DNA of 64,000 nucleotides from Paracoccus seriniphilus (GTDB taxonomy: Bacteria; Pseudomonadota; Alphaproteobacteria; Rhodobacterales; Rhodobacteraceae). The DNA lies in NCBI RefSeq assembly GCF_028553745.1, contig NZ_CP067129.1, positions 1,036,501 through 1,100,500 on the forward strand, in the 5' to 3' direction. Below, in pieces: positions 18,123 through 27,347 of the stretch; the stretch's first letter is position 1, and every line of letters starts with the position of its first letter. The notes beneath the pieces were generated by a model. The model was given only the letters and a program-made list of their open reading frames with translations, did no database searches and was not told where the DNA came from. The translations under genes and the position numbers were made by a program.

Positions 18123-18356
18123 ATGGCTGGCGATAAACAGAACCTGCAGGACGCGTTTCTCAACCATGTCCGCAAGGCAAAGGTTCCGGTGACGATCTTT
18201 CTGATCAATGGTGTCAAATTGCAGGGCGTGATCACCTGGTTTGACAATTTCTGCGTGCTGTTGCGCCGGGACGGCCAGTCCCAGCTGGTCTATAAACACG
18301 CGATCAGCACGATCATGCCGGGTCAGCCCATTTCGCTTTACGAAGGTGATGACTGA
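18123..18356 (+). CDS. hfq: RNA chaperone Hfq
   Basis: A 77-aa Sm-like protein. I start at 18123 ([18 protein letters not shown]), where GGAAG lies 5 bases upstream; an in-frame ATG at 18111 would add four residues. Sm1 ([21 protein letters not shown]) and Sm2 ([13 protein letters not shown], with the family YKHA) are intact. It ends in a short SLYEGDD tail, without the long acidic extension of gamma-proteobacterial Hfq. Known role: a hexamer that matches small RNAs to mRNAs. hflX starts immediately after the stop. Confidence 0.96.
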   Translation: MAGDKQNLQDAFLNHVRKAKVPVTIFLINGVKLQGVITWFDNFCVLLRRDGQSQLVYKHAISTIMPGQPISLYEGDD

Positions 18357-19694
18357 TTGGCCGAACTAACCTCGACCGAGGCTCTGCCGACCCGCGCCTA
18401 TGTCCTTCATCCCGATCTTGGTCAGGCCCGCAACCAGCGGCGTGAGCCCGAGCATGCTCTGGCCGAGGCCGTTGCACTGGCCCATGCCCTGCCGGGAATC
18501 GAGATTGTCGGGGATGAGGTGGCGCGTCTGCGCGAGCCCAATCCCGGAATGCTGTTCGGCAAGGGAAAGCTGGCCGAAATCGGTCAGCGCCTCGAGGCTG
18601 TCGAAGCCGAGCTTGTCCTGATTGACGGGCCGGTGACCCCGGTTCAGCAACGCAATCTGGAAAAGGCCTGGGACGTCAAGATTCTGGACCGGACCGGCTT
18701 GATCCTCGAGATCTTTGCCGATCGCGCCCGCACCCGTGAAGGCGTATTGCAGGTCGAACTGGCCGCATTGTCCTATCAGCGCACGCGACTGGTCCGGGCA
18801 TGGACCCACCTCGAGCGTCAGCGGGGCGGACTGGGTTTTGTCGGCGGTCCCGGGGAAACCCAGATCGAGGCCGACCGGCGCGCCATTGACGAACAGATGA
18901 CGCGTTTGCGCCGGCAGTTGGAACGTGTCGTCAAGACCCGCACGCTGCATCGTGCCGCACGCGCCAAGATTCCCTATCCGATTGTCGCGCTGGTGGGCTA
19001 TACCAACGCCGGAAAATCGACGCTGTTCAACCGCATGACCGGCGCCGAGGTGATGGCCAAGGACATGCTGTTCGCGACGCTGGATCCGACCATGCGGGCC
19101 ATCCGGCTGCCCGATGCCGCCGGGGGCACCTCGGGGCGCAAGATCATCCTGTCGGACACCGTGGGCTTTATCAGCGACCTGCCGACCGAACTGGTCGCCG
19201 CCTTTCGTGCCACCCTGGAAGAGGTTCTGGAAGCCGATCTGATTCTGCATGTGCGCGATATCAGCCATCCCGAGACCGAAGAGCAGGCCCAGGACGTGGC
19301 CGAGATCCTGGAAAGCCTTGGCGTCGATGAGGATGTCGAACTGATCGAGGTCTGGAACAAGATCGATGCCCTGTCCGAAGACACGCGCAAGGCCCTGCGC
19401 CGCACTGATGCCAGAACCGAAGGCGTGCAGGCGGTCAGCGCCCTCAGCGGAGAAGGGCTGGATGATCTGGTCGCGGCCATCGATACGCATCTGGCCCGCG
19501 CCTTGGATGAGCCGCGCGAATCCGCAAGCGTGACCTTGCCCTTCAGCGACGGTCGCCGCCGCGCCTGGCTGCATGAGGCCGGTGTGGTCGAGCGTGAAGA
19601 AGCGGGCGAGGATGGTCTGACATTGCATCTGCGCTGGACCGCGCGCCAGAAAGGCGCATTCTACGCCATGGATGAAACGCCCGAGGAAAGCTGA
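18357..19694 (+). CDS. hflX: Ribosome-associated GTPase HflX
   Basis: A 445-aa GTPase whose probable TTG start follows the hfq stop with no gap, suggesting coupling. The N-terminal HflX domain has NPGMLFGKGKLAEI and LIDGPVTPVQQRNLEK, then the Gly-rich hinge ERQRGGLGFVGGPGETQIE. The G domain has GYTNAGKSTLFN (G1), DTVGFISDLP (G3) and VWNKID (G4). Known role: binds the 50S subunit and rescues or splits stalled ribosomes under stress. No ATG fits the beginning, so TTG is the likely start. Confidence 0.94.
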   Translation: MAELTSTEALPTRAYVLHPDLGQARNQRREPEHALAEAVALAHALPGIEIVGDEVARLREPNPGMLFGKGKLAEIGQRLEAVEAELVLIDGPVTPVQQRNLEKAWDVKILDRTGLILEIFADRARTREGVLQVELAALSYQRTRLVRAWTHLERQRGGLGFVGGPGETQIEADRRAIDEQMTRLRRQLERVVKTRTLHRAARAKIPYPIVALVGYTNAGKSTLFNRMTGAEVMAKDMLFATLDPTMRAIRLPDAAGGTSGRKIILSDTVGFISDLPTELVAAFRATLEEVLEADLILHVRDISHPETEEQAQDVAEILESLGVDEDVELIEVWNKIDALSEDTRKALRRTDARTEGVQAVSALSGEGLDDLVAAIDTHLARALDEPRESASVTLPFSDGRRRAWLHEAGVVEREEAGEDGLTLHLRWTARQKGAFYAMDETPEES

Positions 19695-19708
19695 GTCTCG
19701 GGCGTTTC
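19674..19708. terminator. Hairpin at the end of hflX
   Basis: A 12-bp exact stem GAAACGCCCGAG (19674-19685) with CTCGGGCGTTTC (19697-19708), spanning the hflX stop codon. It lies between convergent hflX and the sugar kinase, but no T-run follows, so its strength as a terminator is uncertain. Confidence 0.5.
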
Positions 19709-19720
19709 GCCTCTGCCGGA

Positions 19721-20635
19721 TCAGTTGCCGGGCATTTCATGTTGCCATGGCGGGTTCGCACCCGCGCGCGACACCGTGACCGCGGCCGCTTGCGCGCCAA
19801 GGGTCAGCGCGGCCTTGATCTGTTCGCCGCTGATGCCGGCCAGCGCCTCTTTTCCCAGAACGCCCTGTCTGCGCAGGCTGGCCAGCACGCCAGCATTGAA
19901 GGTATCCCCTGCGCCGATGGTATCCGCAACCGTGGTGCGGATTGCCGGGGCGGTGACGGTTTCCCCTGCCCAATGCGCATGGGACCCGGCCGAGCCGCCG
20001 GTTTGCAGCACGATCCGCGGGCCCATCTGCAAGACCTTCTGCGCGGCCTCGGGCGCATCGAGATCGGGATAGAGCCAGGCAAGATCATCGCTGGACAGCT
20101 TCACGATATCGCATTGCGGGATGATCCGGTTCAGCCGCGCGCGAAAGGCCGGGGCGTCCTGGATGAAGAAGGGACGGATATTTGGATCCAGGAATACCGG
20201 CAGCTTGGTGTGATTCTGTTCGATCAGCCTTTCGATCGCCGCACCACAGGGATCGGGGACAAGGCTGATCCCGCCTGCGAAGATGGCCGTGATATGATCG
20301 GGCAGGGCGGGTATGTCATCGGGAGAGAGCATCCGCCCGGCCGATCCTTCGTCATAGAAGGAATAGACCGCTTCGCCCTGATCCAATGTGACAAGCGCCA
20401 GCGTGGTCAGCCGGTCGGTACGGGGGCAGAGATCGATATTGATTCCGGCTTCATTCAGCGGTGCCAGCAGCATTTCGCCGAAACTGTCGCGGCTGATCGG
20501 CCACAGATAGGCAACATCTTCGCCCAGCCGCCCCAGAGCAACGGTGGTGTTATAGACCGCGCCACCGGCAAGGGGGCGAAAGGTACCGTTCTCGGGTACC
20601 ATGTCGATCAGCGATTCACCTGCACACAGGATCAT
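19721..20635 (-). CDS. PfkB-family carbohydrate kinase (probable fructokinase)
   Basis: A 304-aa kinase starting MILCAGESLIDMVPENG at 20635, with GAGGG upstream; the longer frame to 20683 is not needed. The first PfkB signature is GGAVYNTTVALGRLG (about residues 23-37) and the second is DTIGAGDTFNAGVLASL, with the catalytic Asp in GAGD. Length is normal for ribokinase-fold enzymes. It uses ATP to phosphorylate a sugar, most probably fructose or a related hexose; specificity cannot be read from the sequence. It starts 44 bases after the zinc-ribbon gene, so it may share its transcript without sharing its function. Confidence 0.85.
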   Translation of the reverse strand: MILCAGESLIDMVPENGTFRPLAGGAVYNTTVALGRLGEDVAYLWPISRDSFGEMLLAPLNEAGINIDLCPRTDRLTTLALVTLDQGEAVYSFYDEGSAGRMLSPDDIPALPDHITAIFAGGISLVPDPCGAAIERLIEQNHTKLPVFLDPNIRPFFIQDAPAFRARLNRIIPQCDIVKLSSDDLAWLYPDLDAPEAAQKVLQMGPRIVLQTGGSAGSHAHWAGETVTAPAIRTTVADTIGAGDTFNAGVLASLRRQGVLGKEALAGISGEQIKAALTLGAQAAAVTVSRAGANPPWQHEMPGN

Positions 20636-20679
20636 GTCGTTCCCTCTTCGATATATCGGCGACAGAGACCCGTAAGCTA

Positions 20680-21912
20680 TCATCCGCTGCGTGGAATTGC
20701 GCCTTGCAACTGCTCATATCCGCCCGACTGGGCAAAATAAAGGAAAACTGCTAGCGCTATCAGTGTCGCAATGACGGCAGCCGTGATTTTCCAGACCGAC
20801 CATGGCCGCTCGCCCTGGACGCGTCCGGTCTGGGCGTTGACCAGAAAGCGATAGCTTCGGCCGTTATATTTGTAGGCCGCGCTCCAGATCGGCAGAAGGA
20901 TATGTTTGAAGGTCTCGTCACTGTGGCGGGTGTCGATGCGATCGATGCGCTGTTCGTCACCGCCAATGTCACGACGGGCGTCATTCATGATGACCGCAGC
21001 CATTTCCTGACGTGCCGTGGCATGGCCATCGGAAAGGGCGACCGTATAGCCCTCGGCCTCGAATCCGGCCAGGTAATCGGGGCGATAGGGGCGCAGGTCC
21101 GACAGATCCCAGGGGGTCAGCCCGTCGGTAAAGCGCCGCGGCAACGAGGTCGTCGCGAGAACCAGCACATCGTTGAAGTTGCGGCTGATCTGCCCGCGCA
21201 CCCTGCGCCAGCGAATGCGGCGGACCTGTTTGGCAACGCGCTGGCGGCGTCCGTTCACTTCGCGGGTGACATGAACCGTCTCGTAATAGGCATCGCCGCG
21301 CTGTCCCGAATAGCTGGAGCGGGTTCTGGCATCAAAGGTCCAATAGGGCGAATAGACCCCGCGCATTCGCCGCCCGCGCCGCGCATAGGCCAACAGGCCC
21401 GAGGGCGCGAACCACAGCCGCCCCAGCCAGTCTTCCATCGCCTTGCGGGCCTGTTCCTCGCTCAGCGCAAAGGGCAGCACGCCCTGCGGCTTGATCTGGC
21501 GCGAGGCCCCGGTATCGGTCACCACCGGCGTTGCGCAAAAGGGGCAGGCACTGGCGTGAACCTTTGAGGTCACGTCCATCTTCGCGCCGCAGTTGGGGCA
21601 GGACAGCGTGCGCACCTCATGCGACAGGTCCGAGGCACCGTCGATTCGCAATCCCTCCTGCAGCGGGATCTCGGTCAGTTCGGGGGCCTTGTGGCTGGCA
21701 TCCCATTGCAACGCCCGGTCTGCCTGCGGTGCGGCCCCGCCGGTGCGGGTGGCGGGATCGTTTTGCCGCGCGGGGGCACGGGCCGCGCCCGCACCGATTT
21801 TCTGTTCATGGCCACAATAGTCGCAAATCAGTGACTCCTGGCCGGGCTGGAAGCGCAGGCTGGCCCCGCAGTTGTCGCAGGGATAGCGAAATTCGCTCGG
21901 TTTGCTGGACAT
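20680..21912 (-). CDS. Zinc-ribbon membrane protein, partner of the SPFH protein
   Basis: A 410-aa protein. The N-terminus has a TFIIB-like zinc ribbon (CDNCGASLRFQPGQESLICDYCGH, bases about 21810-21880), and a second CxxC pair lies near residue 90 (CPNCGAKM ... CPFCATP). The middle holds a Trp/Tyr-rich soluble region (YSPYWTFDARTRSSYSGQRGD), followed by one C-terminal membrane segment (ITAAVIATLIALAVFLYFAQSG). The gene lies 7 bases behind the SPFH/GYF gene. Known parallel: Bacillus ydjG-ydjH-ydjI, a zinc-ribbon/SPFH set that works with PspA in membrane stress. The specific function here is inferred from that pairing only. Confidence 0.75.
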   Translation of the reverse strand: MSSKPSEFRYPCDNCGASLRFQPGQESLICDYCGHEQKIGAGAARAPARQNDPATRTGGAAPQADRALQWDASHKAPELTEIPLQEGLRIDGASDLSHEVRTLSCPNCGAKMDVTSKVHASACPFCATPVVTDTGASRQIKPQGVLPFALSEEQARKAMEDWLGRLWFAPSGLLAYARRGRRMRGVYSPYWTFDARTRSSYSGQRGDAYYETVHVTREVNGRRQRVAKQVRRIRWRRVRGQISRNFNDVLVLATTSLPRRFTDGLTPWDLSDLRPYRPDYLAGFEAEGYTVALSDGHATARQEMAAVIMNDARRDIGGDEQRIDRIDTRHSDETFKHILLPIWSAAYKYNGRSYRFLVNAQTGRVQGERPWSVWKITAAVIATLIALAVFLYFAQSGGYEQLQGAIPRSG

Positions 21913-21919
21913 GGACAGG

Positions 21920-23038
21920 TCAGCGCGGCAGGGGCGGCGGCATCATCGTGAACAGCTGTGCCAGTTCCGGAACATCGTCGGCAGGCAGCCAGCCATCCTG
22001 ACCCGGTGTCCAGACAAGCGTATCGCGCGTGAATTCCCCCTTTGCCGCCAACCGACCCAGATGCCCGCGCCCGTAGGGGCCATCGGCCTTGCCGTCGCGG
22101 GCGACATGCCAGACGGTTTCCACCTGCTTTCCCGGCAGTGGCGGCGGTGCCACTGGTGCCGGTGCGGCCTGTTGTTGCGCAGCGCCCCCCCAGGGGCCGC
22201 GCGTCAGGCCCATGCCCATGGCGGCCCCCATGGCCGCGCCCATCCCGGCCCCGGCGCCGCCCTGGTTCTGGCTGGCATTCAGCGCCGCCTCGCTGGCGGC
22301 ATATTGGCTGAAGCGGTCGAGATCGCCGATGATGCCCATCGATGTGCGCTTGTCCAGCATCTGCTCGACGGCCTGGGGCAGGCTGATATTCTCGATGTAG
22401 AATTCCGGAATCGCGACGCCATAGGCCGCGATCACCGGCTCGATGGCCTTGGCGACCATCTTGCCCAGCTGGTCGGTATTGGCCGCCATGTCCAGCACCG
22501 GAATGCCCGAGCCGGCGATCATGCGCGAAAACTCCTGCACGATGACATTGCGGATCTGAAAGCTGATTTCGTCGCTGGTGAATTCGCCATCGGTCCCGAC
22601 AATTTCCCCCATGAAGCGTGCCGGATCACTGACCCGCATGGAATAGGTTCCATAGGCGCGCAGCCGGACCGGGCCGAATTCGGGATCGCGGGCGATGATG
22701 GGATTCTTGGTGCCCCATTTCTGGTTGTTGAACCGCGTCGTGTTGACGAAATAGATTTCCGACTTGAAGGGGCTGCGAAAGCCGTGGTCCCAGTGCTGCA
22801 GCCGGGTCAGGACAGGCAGGTTGTTGGTTTCCAGCAGATAGAGACCGGGCCCAAAGACATCGGCCAATTGCCCTTCATGGACAAAGACCGCGGCCTGACC
22901 TTCGCGGACGGTCAGCTTGGCACCGTATTTGATCGCATGGCCGACGGTTTCAAAGCGCCAGACCATCGTGTCGCGCGTGTCATCGGTCCATTCGATGATG
23001 TCGATGAACTCGCCACCGAAAATGTCGAAAATGCTCAT
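21920..23038 (-). CDS. SPFH-domain protein with C-terminal GYF_2 domain (YdjI-like)
   Basis: A 372-aa protein. Residues about 20-240 form an SPFH/band-7-like domain of the YdjI (virion core protein) type (VREGQAAVFVHEGQLADVFG, TFRN-like strands and IPEFYIENISLP before the coiled region). A Gly/Ala/Met-rich linker (GAGMGAAMGAAMGMG) follows. Residues about 315-365 match a GYF_2 domain (WHVARDGKADGPYGRGHLGR ... DTLVWTPGQDGWLPA). No transmembrane helix, so it probably sits on the inner face of the membrane. Encoded just upstream of the zinc-ribbon membrane protein, with which it likely forms a complex. Confidence 0.8.
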   Translation of the reverse strand: MSIFDIFGGEFIDIIEWTDDTRDTMVWRFETVGHAIKYGAKLTVREGQAAVFVHEGQLADVFGPGLYLLETNNLPVLTRLQHWDHGFRSPFKSEIYFVNTTRFNNQKWGTKNPIIARDPEFGPVRLRAYGTYSMRVSDPARFMGEIVGTDGEFTSDEISFQIRNVIVQEFSRMIAGSGIPVLDMAANTDQLGKMVAKAIEPVIAAYGVAIPEFYIENISLPQAVEQMLDKRTSMGIIGDLDRFSQYAASEAALNASQNQGGAGAGMGAAMGAAMGMGLTRGPWGGAAQQQAAPAPVAPPPLPGKQVETVWHVARDGKADGPYGRGHLGRLAAKGEFTRDTLVWTPGQDGWLPADDVPELAQLFTMMPPPLPR

Positions 23039-23137
23039 CGCGATGCCTTTCGTCTGACGCAGTTTGTCCGCAATCCAATCATCGACGCGAGAGCCACCTT
23101 GTCAATGATTTGCCAAGCGGTCGCGTCGGATCGCCGC

Positions 23138-23977
23138 TCAACCGGTGAAACGGGTCTGGCATTGCTGCAGCCAGTCCCGGATCGCGGGTTGCGCCTCGGG
23201 TTCGTCCAGCCAGGGAATATGTGCGCGGTCGGGGACCTCGGCAAAGATCATGTCAGGGCGGCGTGCCTGCATTCTGGCGGCGACCTCGGGCGACAACAGA
23301 TCGGAATTGGCGCCACGGATCAATGCGACGGGCATGTCTGCGGTGGCATCCCACAGGGGCCACAGATCCGGTGCCTCGCCCTCGAAGGCGGCCAGAAAGG
23401 CCTCGCGCAGGCTGGGGTCATAGCGCAGTTTCAGCCCGTCATCGGTCTGCTCATAGTGCTTTTCGGCATCCGCGCGCCAACGTCCCTCGGGGACATTGGC
23501 GAAACCCGGCATGGCAGCAGGCAGGCGCTCTGCCAGGGCGTCATAGGTCGGCGCGGCCGGTGCGCGGCCGATATAGTCGAAAATGCGCTGCAGCCCGGCT
23601 TGCTCGATCTCGGGGCCGACGTCATTCAGGCACAGGCCCAGCATCCGGTCATGCGCCATCGCCGCCAGCAGCAGGCCGATCAACCCGCCGCGAGAGGTTC
23701 CCAGAATCGCGGCCTTCTCGATGCCCAGATGGTCCAGAAGCGCGATGGCGTCCTTGCCTTCCTGCGGGACCGTATAGGTGGCGCTGCCGGTATGATCCGA
23801 CTGTCCGCGCCCGCGATAATCCATCCGGATCATCCGCACATCTTTCATCTGCGGCGCGACATAGTCGAAATCGGCCATGTTCCGGGTCAGCCCTGCCAGG
23901 CAGAGCACGGGAAGTCCGGTGCCTTCGTCGGAATAGGCCAGTTTCGCGCCGTCGGCGGTGGTGAAATAGCGGGTCAT
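23138..23977 (-). CDS. Alpha/beta hydrolase
   Basis: A 279-aa hydrolase starting MTRYFTTADGAKLAYSDEG at 23977; the ATG overlaps the stop of the HAD gene (ATGA) and AAAGG lies upstream. Catalytic pattern: MDYRGRGQSDH, nucleophile Ser in LGTSRGGLIG (about residue 97), a later Asp region (LIRGANSDLLSPE) and His near VPDRAHIPWLDE. The fold is that of esterases, lactonases or haloperoxidase-like enzymes; the substrate is unknown. Last gene of the fab-HAD-hydrolase string on the minus strand. Confidence 0.85.
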   Translation of the reverse strand: MTRYFTTADGAKLAYSDEGTGLPVLCLAGLTRNMADFDYVAPQMKDVRMIRMDYRGRGQSDHTGSATYTVPQEGKDAIALLDHLGIEKAAILGTSRGGLIGLLLAAMAHDRMLGLCLNDVGPEIEQAGLQRIFDYIGRAPAAPTYDALAERLPAAMPGFANVPEGRWRADAEKHYEQTDDGLKLRYDPSLREAFLAAFEGEAPDLWPLWDATADMPVALIRGANSDLLSPEVAARMQARRPDMIFAEVPDRAHIPWLDEPEAQPAIRDWLQQCQTRFTG

Positions 23978-24624
23978 TGCAGGCCTTTCAGGTCGGCTAG
24001 AATCCGGACCGGACGTTGGGGCAGGCGGTCTGTTGGCAGTCTCGAACGGTTGACCCAATTGGTCACAAAGCCAAAACGGGTGGCGCCGTAGATGTCCCAG
24101 CCATTTGAGGACACGAAATTGATCTGTTCGGGCGCGCAGTCGAAGTGATCGGTCACGATCCGATAGCTTTCCTCGGCGGGTTTGAAGCGACCGACTGTCT
24201 CGACCGAAAGCAGCGCATCCAGCCGGTCGCCGATTCCGGCGCTTTGGGCAGCATCGGCCAGCATCTGTGGCGAACCATTGGAGAAGATCGCCGTTCTGGC
24301 CCCCTTGGCGCGCAGCCGGTCCAGGACCTCGGGCACTTCGGGGTAGGCGGGCAACTCACGATACAACTCCAGCAGACGGGCAGCCTGATCGGCCGTGGCG
24401 CCATGGCGCTCGGCGGCCCAGTCCAGGGCCTCGGATGTGACCTGCCAGAAATCGGCGTGATCGCCGGTGATGGCGCGCAACCAGCTGTATTCCAGTTGCT
24501 TGCGCCGCCAGTCCGCCGACAATGCCGCCCAGATATCCTTCAGCGCGGCATCGGTTTCTGCGGCCTGGCGCGCGGCTCCGTCGACATCGAACAGGGTGCC
24601 GTATGCGTCAAAGACATAGATCAC
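23974..24624 (-). CDS. Haloacid dehalogenase, type II (HAD superfamily)
   Basis: A 216-aa HAD enzyme with a GTG start that overlaps the fabI stop (GTGA). Motif I FDAYGTLFDV gives the nucleophile Asp6; motif II FSNGSPQML; the conserved Lys is in VGRFKPAEESYR; SSNGWDIYGATRFGF is the motif III and hallmark region of L-2-haloacid dehalogenases, which hydrolyse 2-halo acids with inversion to 2-hydroxy acids. Length is typical (about 220 aa). Why a dehalogenase follows fatty-acid genes is not obvious; it may act on another small organic acid. Confidence 0.85.
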   Translation of the reverse strand: MIYVFDAYGTLFDVDGAARQAAETDAALKDIWAALSADWRRKQLEYSWLRAITGDHADFWQVTSEALDWAAERHGATADQAARLLELYRELPAYPEVPEVLDRLRAKGARTAIFSNGSPQMLADAAQSAGIGDRLDALLSVETVGRFKPAEESYRIVTDHFDCAPEQINFVSSNGWDIYGATRFGFVTNWVNRSRLPTDRLPQRPVRILADLKGLQ

Positions 24625-25409
24625 AGGTTTTCACTCTGAGGCATGCCCAGAACGTGATAGCCGCCATCCACGGTCACGATCTCGCCGGTGGTGCAGCCGC
24701 CCCAGTCCGACAACAGCCAGACTGCGGTGCCACCAATCGCCTCCAGCGTGGCATTGGCCCGCAGCGGGGCATTGGCCTCGGTGTGGCGGAAGGTCTTGCG
24801 TGCGCCGCCAATGGCCGCACCGGCCAGCGTCTTCATCGGACCGGGCGAGATGGCGTTGACGCGGATGCCGTCGGGGCCAAGATCATTGGCCAGATAGCGG
24901 ACCGAGGCTTCCAGTGCCGCCTTGGCCACGCCCATGACGTTATAGAACGGCGTGACCCGGTTCGAGCCGCCATAGGTCAGGGTGATGATGCTGCCGCCTG
25001 CTTCCATCAGCGGATGGGCGCGACGTGCGACCTCGATCAGCGAATAGCACGAGATTTCCAGGCTGTGCTTGAAATTCGAACGGCTGGTGTTCACGAAACG
25101 GCCGGTCAGCTCTTCCTTGTTGGAATAGGCGATGGCGTGGATGACGAAATCCAGCTTGCCCCAACGCTGCTGGATCTGCTCGAAGGCCAGATCCAGAGAG
25201 GCGTCGTCGGTCACATCGACATCAAGAAGAAAATCCGATCCGACGCTTTCCGCCAGCGGGATGACGCGCTTGCCAAAGGCCTCGCCCTGATAGCTGAACG
25301 CCAGTTCGGCACCTTCGGCGGCGGCGGCTTTGGCAATGCCCCATGCAATGGACCGCTCATTGGCGACCCCCATCACAAGCCCGCGCTTGCCCTTCAGAAG
25401 ATCGCCCAT
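24621..25409 (-). CDS. fabI: Enoyl-ACP reductase (NADH) FabI
   Basis: A 262-aa short-chain dehydrogenase that carries out the last reduction of each fatty-acid elongation round. The cofactor site is GLVMGVANERSIAWGIA at the N-terminus. The active-site pair is Tyr156 and Lys163 (FYNVMGVAKAA), with the same spacing and numbering as E. coli FabI. It follows fabB by 28 bases and overlaps the HAD gene. Triclosan-type inhibitors target this family. Confidence 0.95.
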   Translation of the reverse strand: MGDLLKGKRGLVMGVANERSIAWGIAKAAAAEGAELAFSYQGEAFGKRVIPLAESVGSDFLLDVDVTDDASLDLAFEQIQQRWGKLDFVIHAIAYSNKEELTGRFVNTSRSNFKHSLEISCYSLIEVARRAHPLMEAGGSIITLTYGGSNRVTPFYNVMGVAKAALEASVRYLANDLGPDGIRVNAISPGPMKTLAGAAIGGARKTFRHTEANAPLRANATLEAIGGTAVWLLSDWGGCTTGEIVTVDGGYHVLGMPQSENL

Positions 25410-25437
25410 GTTAGGTCCTTCTCGTCGTTGACTTTTC

Positions 25438-26667
25438 TTATTCCAGGAACTTCGACATCAACAGGGATGCGTTGGTGCCGCCAAAGCCGAAGCTGTTGGA
25501 CAGAACCGAATCCAGCCCTGCATCGTCCACCCGGGTCGTCGCAATTTCACCCGGGTTGATCTCGGGGTCCAGTGTCTGCACATTTGCAGATGCTGCAATG
25601 AAGTCATTTTGCAACATCAGCAGCGAATAGATCGCCTCATGCACACCGGTTGCGCCAAGGCTGTGACCGGTCAGCGACTTGGTCGAGCTGACCGGCGGGG
25701 TGGACCCTTCGCCAAAGATGCGGCGCACGGCCTTCAGTTCGCCCAGGTCACCGACCGGGGTCGATGTGCCATGCGCATTGATATAGCTGACCTTGCGGCC
25801 CTCGGGCAGGGTGCTGATGGCCAGGCGCATCGCGCGTTCGCCCCCCTCGCCGGAGGGCGCCACCATGTCATGGCCGTCCGAAGTTGCACCATAGCCGGTG
25901 ACCTCGGCATAGATCTTGGCGCCACGCGCCTTGGCATGTTCCAGTTCTTCCAGAACGACGACACCGCCCCCGCCTGCGATCACGAAACCGTCGCGGGTCG
26001 CGTCATAGGGACGGGATGCGGTTTCGGGCGTGTCGTTGTATTTCGACGACATCGCGCCCATGGCATCGAACAGGCAGGACAGGGTCCAGTCCAGTTCCTC
26101 GCCGCCGCCGGCGAAGACGATGTCCTGCTTGCCCATCTGGATCTGTTCGACGCCATTGCCGATGCAATGCGCGCTGGTCGCGCAGGCCGAGGTGATCGAG
26201 TAGTTGACGCCCTTGATCTTGAACGGGGTCGCAAGACAGGCGGAATTGGTCGATGACATGCAGCGCGTGACCATGAAGGGGCCCATGCGTTTGGGCGCGC
26301 CCTTTTCGATGACGATCTGATGGGCGTCAAAGAAGTTCGAGGTGGATGGTCCGCCCGATCCCATGATCAGGCCGCTGCGGGGGTTGGAGACATCGCTTTC
26401 CTCCAGCCCGCTGTCCTTGACCGCCTGTTCCATGGCGATGAAGTTATAGGCCGCGCCCGGTCCCATGAAGCGCAGGTTGCGCTTGTCGATGTGGTCTTCC
26501 AGCACGATCTGAGGCATGCCGTGCACCTGGCTGCGAAAGCCATGTTCGGCATATTCAGGTGCTGCAACAATGCCCGAGCGGCCGGTGCGCAGGCTTTCAG
26601 TGACCTCATCGGCATTATTGCCAATGGGGGATACGATACCGAGCCCGGTGATGACGACGCGTCGCAT
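25438..26667 (-). CDS. fabB: 3-oxoacyl-ACP synthase I FabB
   Basis: A 409-aa ketoacyl synthase. Start at 26667 ([20 protein letters not shown]), with a perfect GAGGAGG 5 bases upstream; the open frame extends to 26937 through fabA sequence but is not used. Catalytic Cys162 ([14 protein letters not shown]), His in [11 protein letters not shown], Lys in [15 protein letters not shown] and the second His in the same motif. Known role: with FabA, makes unsaturated fatty acids by elongating cis-3-decenoyl-ACP. fabA lies 20 bases upstream. Confidence 0.96.
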   Translation of the reverse strand: MRRVVITGLGIVSPIGNNADEVTESLRTGRSGIVAAPEYAEHGFRSQVHGMPQIVLEDHIDKRNLRFMGPGAAYNFIAMEQAVKDSGLEESDVSNPRSGLIMGSGGPSTSNFFDAHQIVIEKGAPKRMGPFMVTRCMSSTNSACLATPFKIKGVNYSITSACATSAHCIGNGVEQIQMGKQDIVFAGGGEELDWTLSCLFDAMGAMSSKYNDTPETASRPYDATRDGFVIAGGGGVVVLEELEHAKARGAKIYAEVTGYGATSDGHDMVAPSGEGGERAMRLAISTLPEGRKVSYINAHGTSTPVGDLGELKAVRRIFGEGSTPPVSSTKSLTGHSLGATGVHEAIYSLLMLQNDFIAASANVQTLDPEINPGEIATTRVDDAGLDSVLSNSFGFGGTNASLLMSKFLE

Positions 26668-26687
26668 GGGGGCCTCCTCTTGAGTGA

Positions 26688-27197
26688 TCAGCTGGTCGAC
26701 AGGGCGACTTTCATGTCCTTGACCTGGTAGATGACTTCGCCATCTGCCTCGACACGTCCATCCGCGACACCCATGGTCAGGCGGCGGGTCTGCACGGCCT
26801 TGGTGAAATCTACGAAATAGCGCAGCATCTTGCGGTCGGGGCGCACCATTCCGGTCAGCTTGACCTCGCCGACACCCAATGCGTAACCGCGGCCTTCCCA
26901 GCCGCGCCAGCCCAGGTTGAAGCCGGTCAGCTGCCACAGGCCGTCAAGACCAAGGCAGCCGGGCATGATCGGGTTGCCGGGGAAATGGCATCCGAAGAAC
27001 CACAGGTCCGGATTGATGTCGAATTCCGCCACGACATGGCCCTTGCCATGGGGGCCGCGATCTTCCGAGATATCGGTGATGCGATCCATCATCAGCATGG
27101 GCGGTTCGGGCAATTGGGCATTGCCCTGGCCAAACAGCTCGCCCCGCGCACAGGCAAGCAGATCGTCGCGATCAAAGCTGGTTTGGGACATTGCCAT
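26688..27197 (-). CDS. fabA: 3-hydroxydecanoyl-ACP dehydratase/isomerase FabA
   Basis: A 169-aa dehydratase that also isomerises trans-2- to cis-3-decenoyl-ACP, the step that commits the chain to unsaturated lipids. Active-site His71 in [20 protein letters not shown], with the paired Asp in the same region. Length equals the family norm (about 170 aa). First gene of the minus-strand fabA-fabB-fabI string; 27198-27347 must hold its promoter. Many alphaproteobacteria have the regulator irr beside fabA; it is absent here. Confidence 0.96.
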   Translation of the reverse strand: MAMSQTSFDRDDLLACARGELFGQGNAQLPEPPMLMMDRITDISEDRGPHGKGHVVAEFDINPDLWFFGCHFPGNPIMPGCLGLDGLWQLTGFNLGWRGWEGRGYALGVGEVKLTGMVRPDRKMLRYFVDFTKAVQTRRLTMGVADGRVEADGEVIYQVKDMKVALSTS

Positions 27198-27347
27198 GCA
27201 TCAAGCCTTTCGTGTGGCGCTAGGCCAAAGTGGGTCTAAATCGTAAACTTAACAAGTTCGAGGTTCCATCTATCATTCGCAGTGAAGCCGGTGCAAGTCA
27301 AAGCGATCCGCCGGGTGGTCCAGCGCGGGACGACGCCGGAAACGGTG

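Noticed and set aside
27198-27347. irr regulator expected beside fabA
   Set aside because: No Fur-type frame in this 150-base gap or in the neighbouring genes; the space holds only the fabA promoter.
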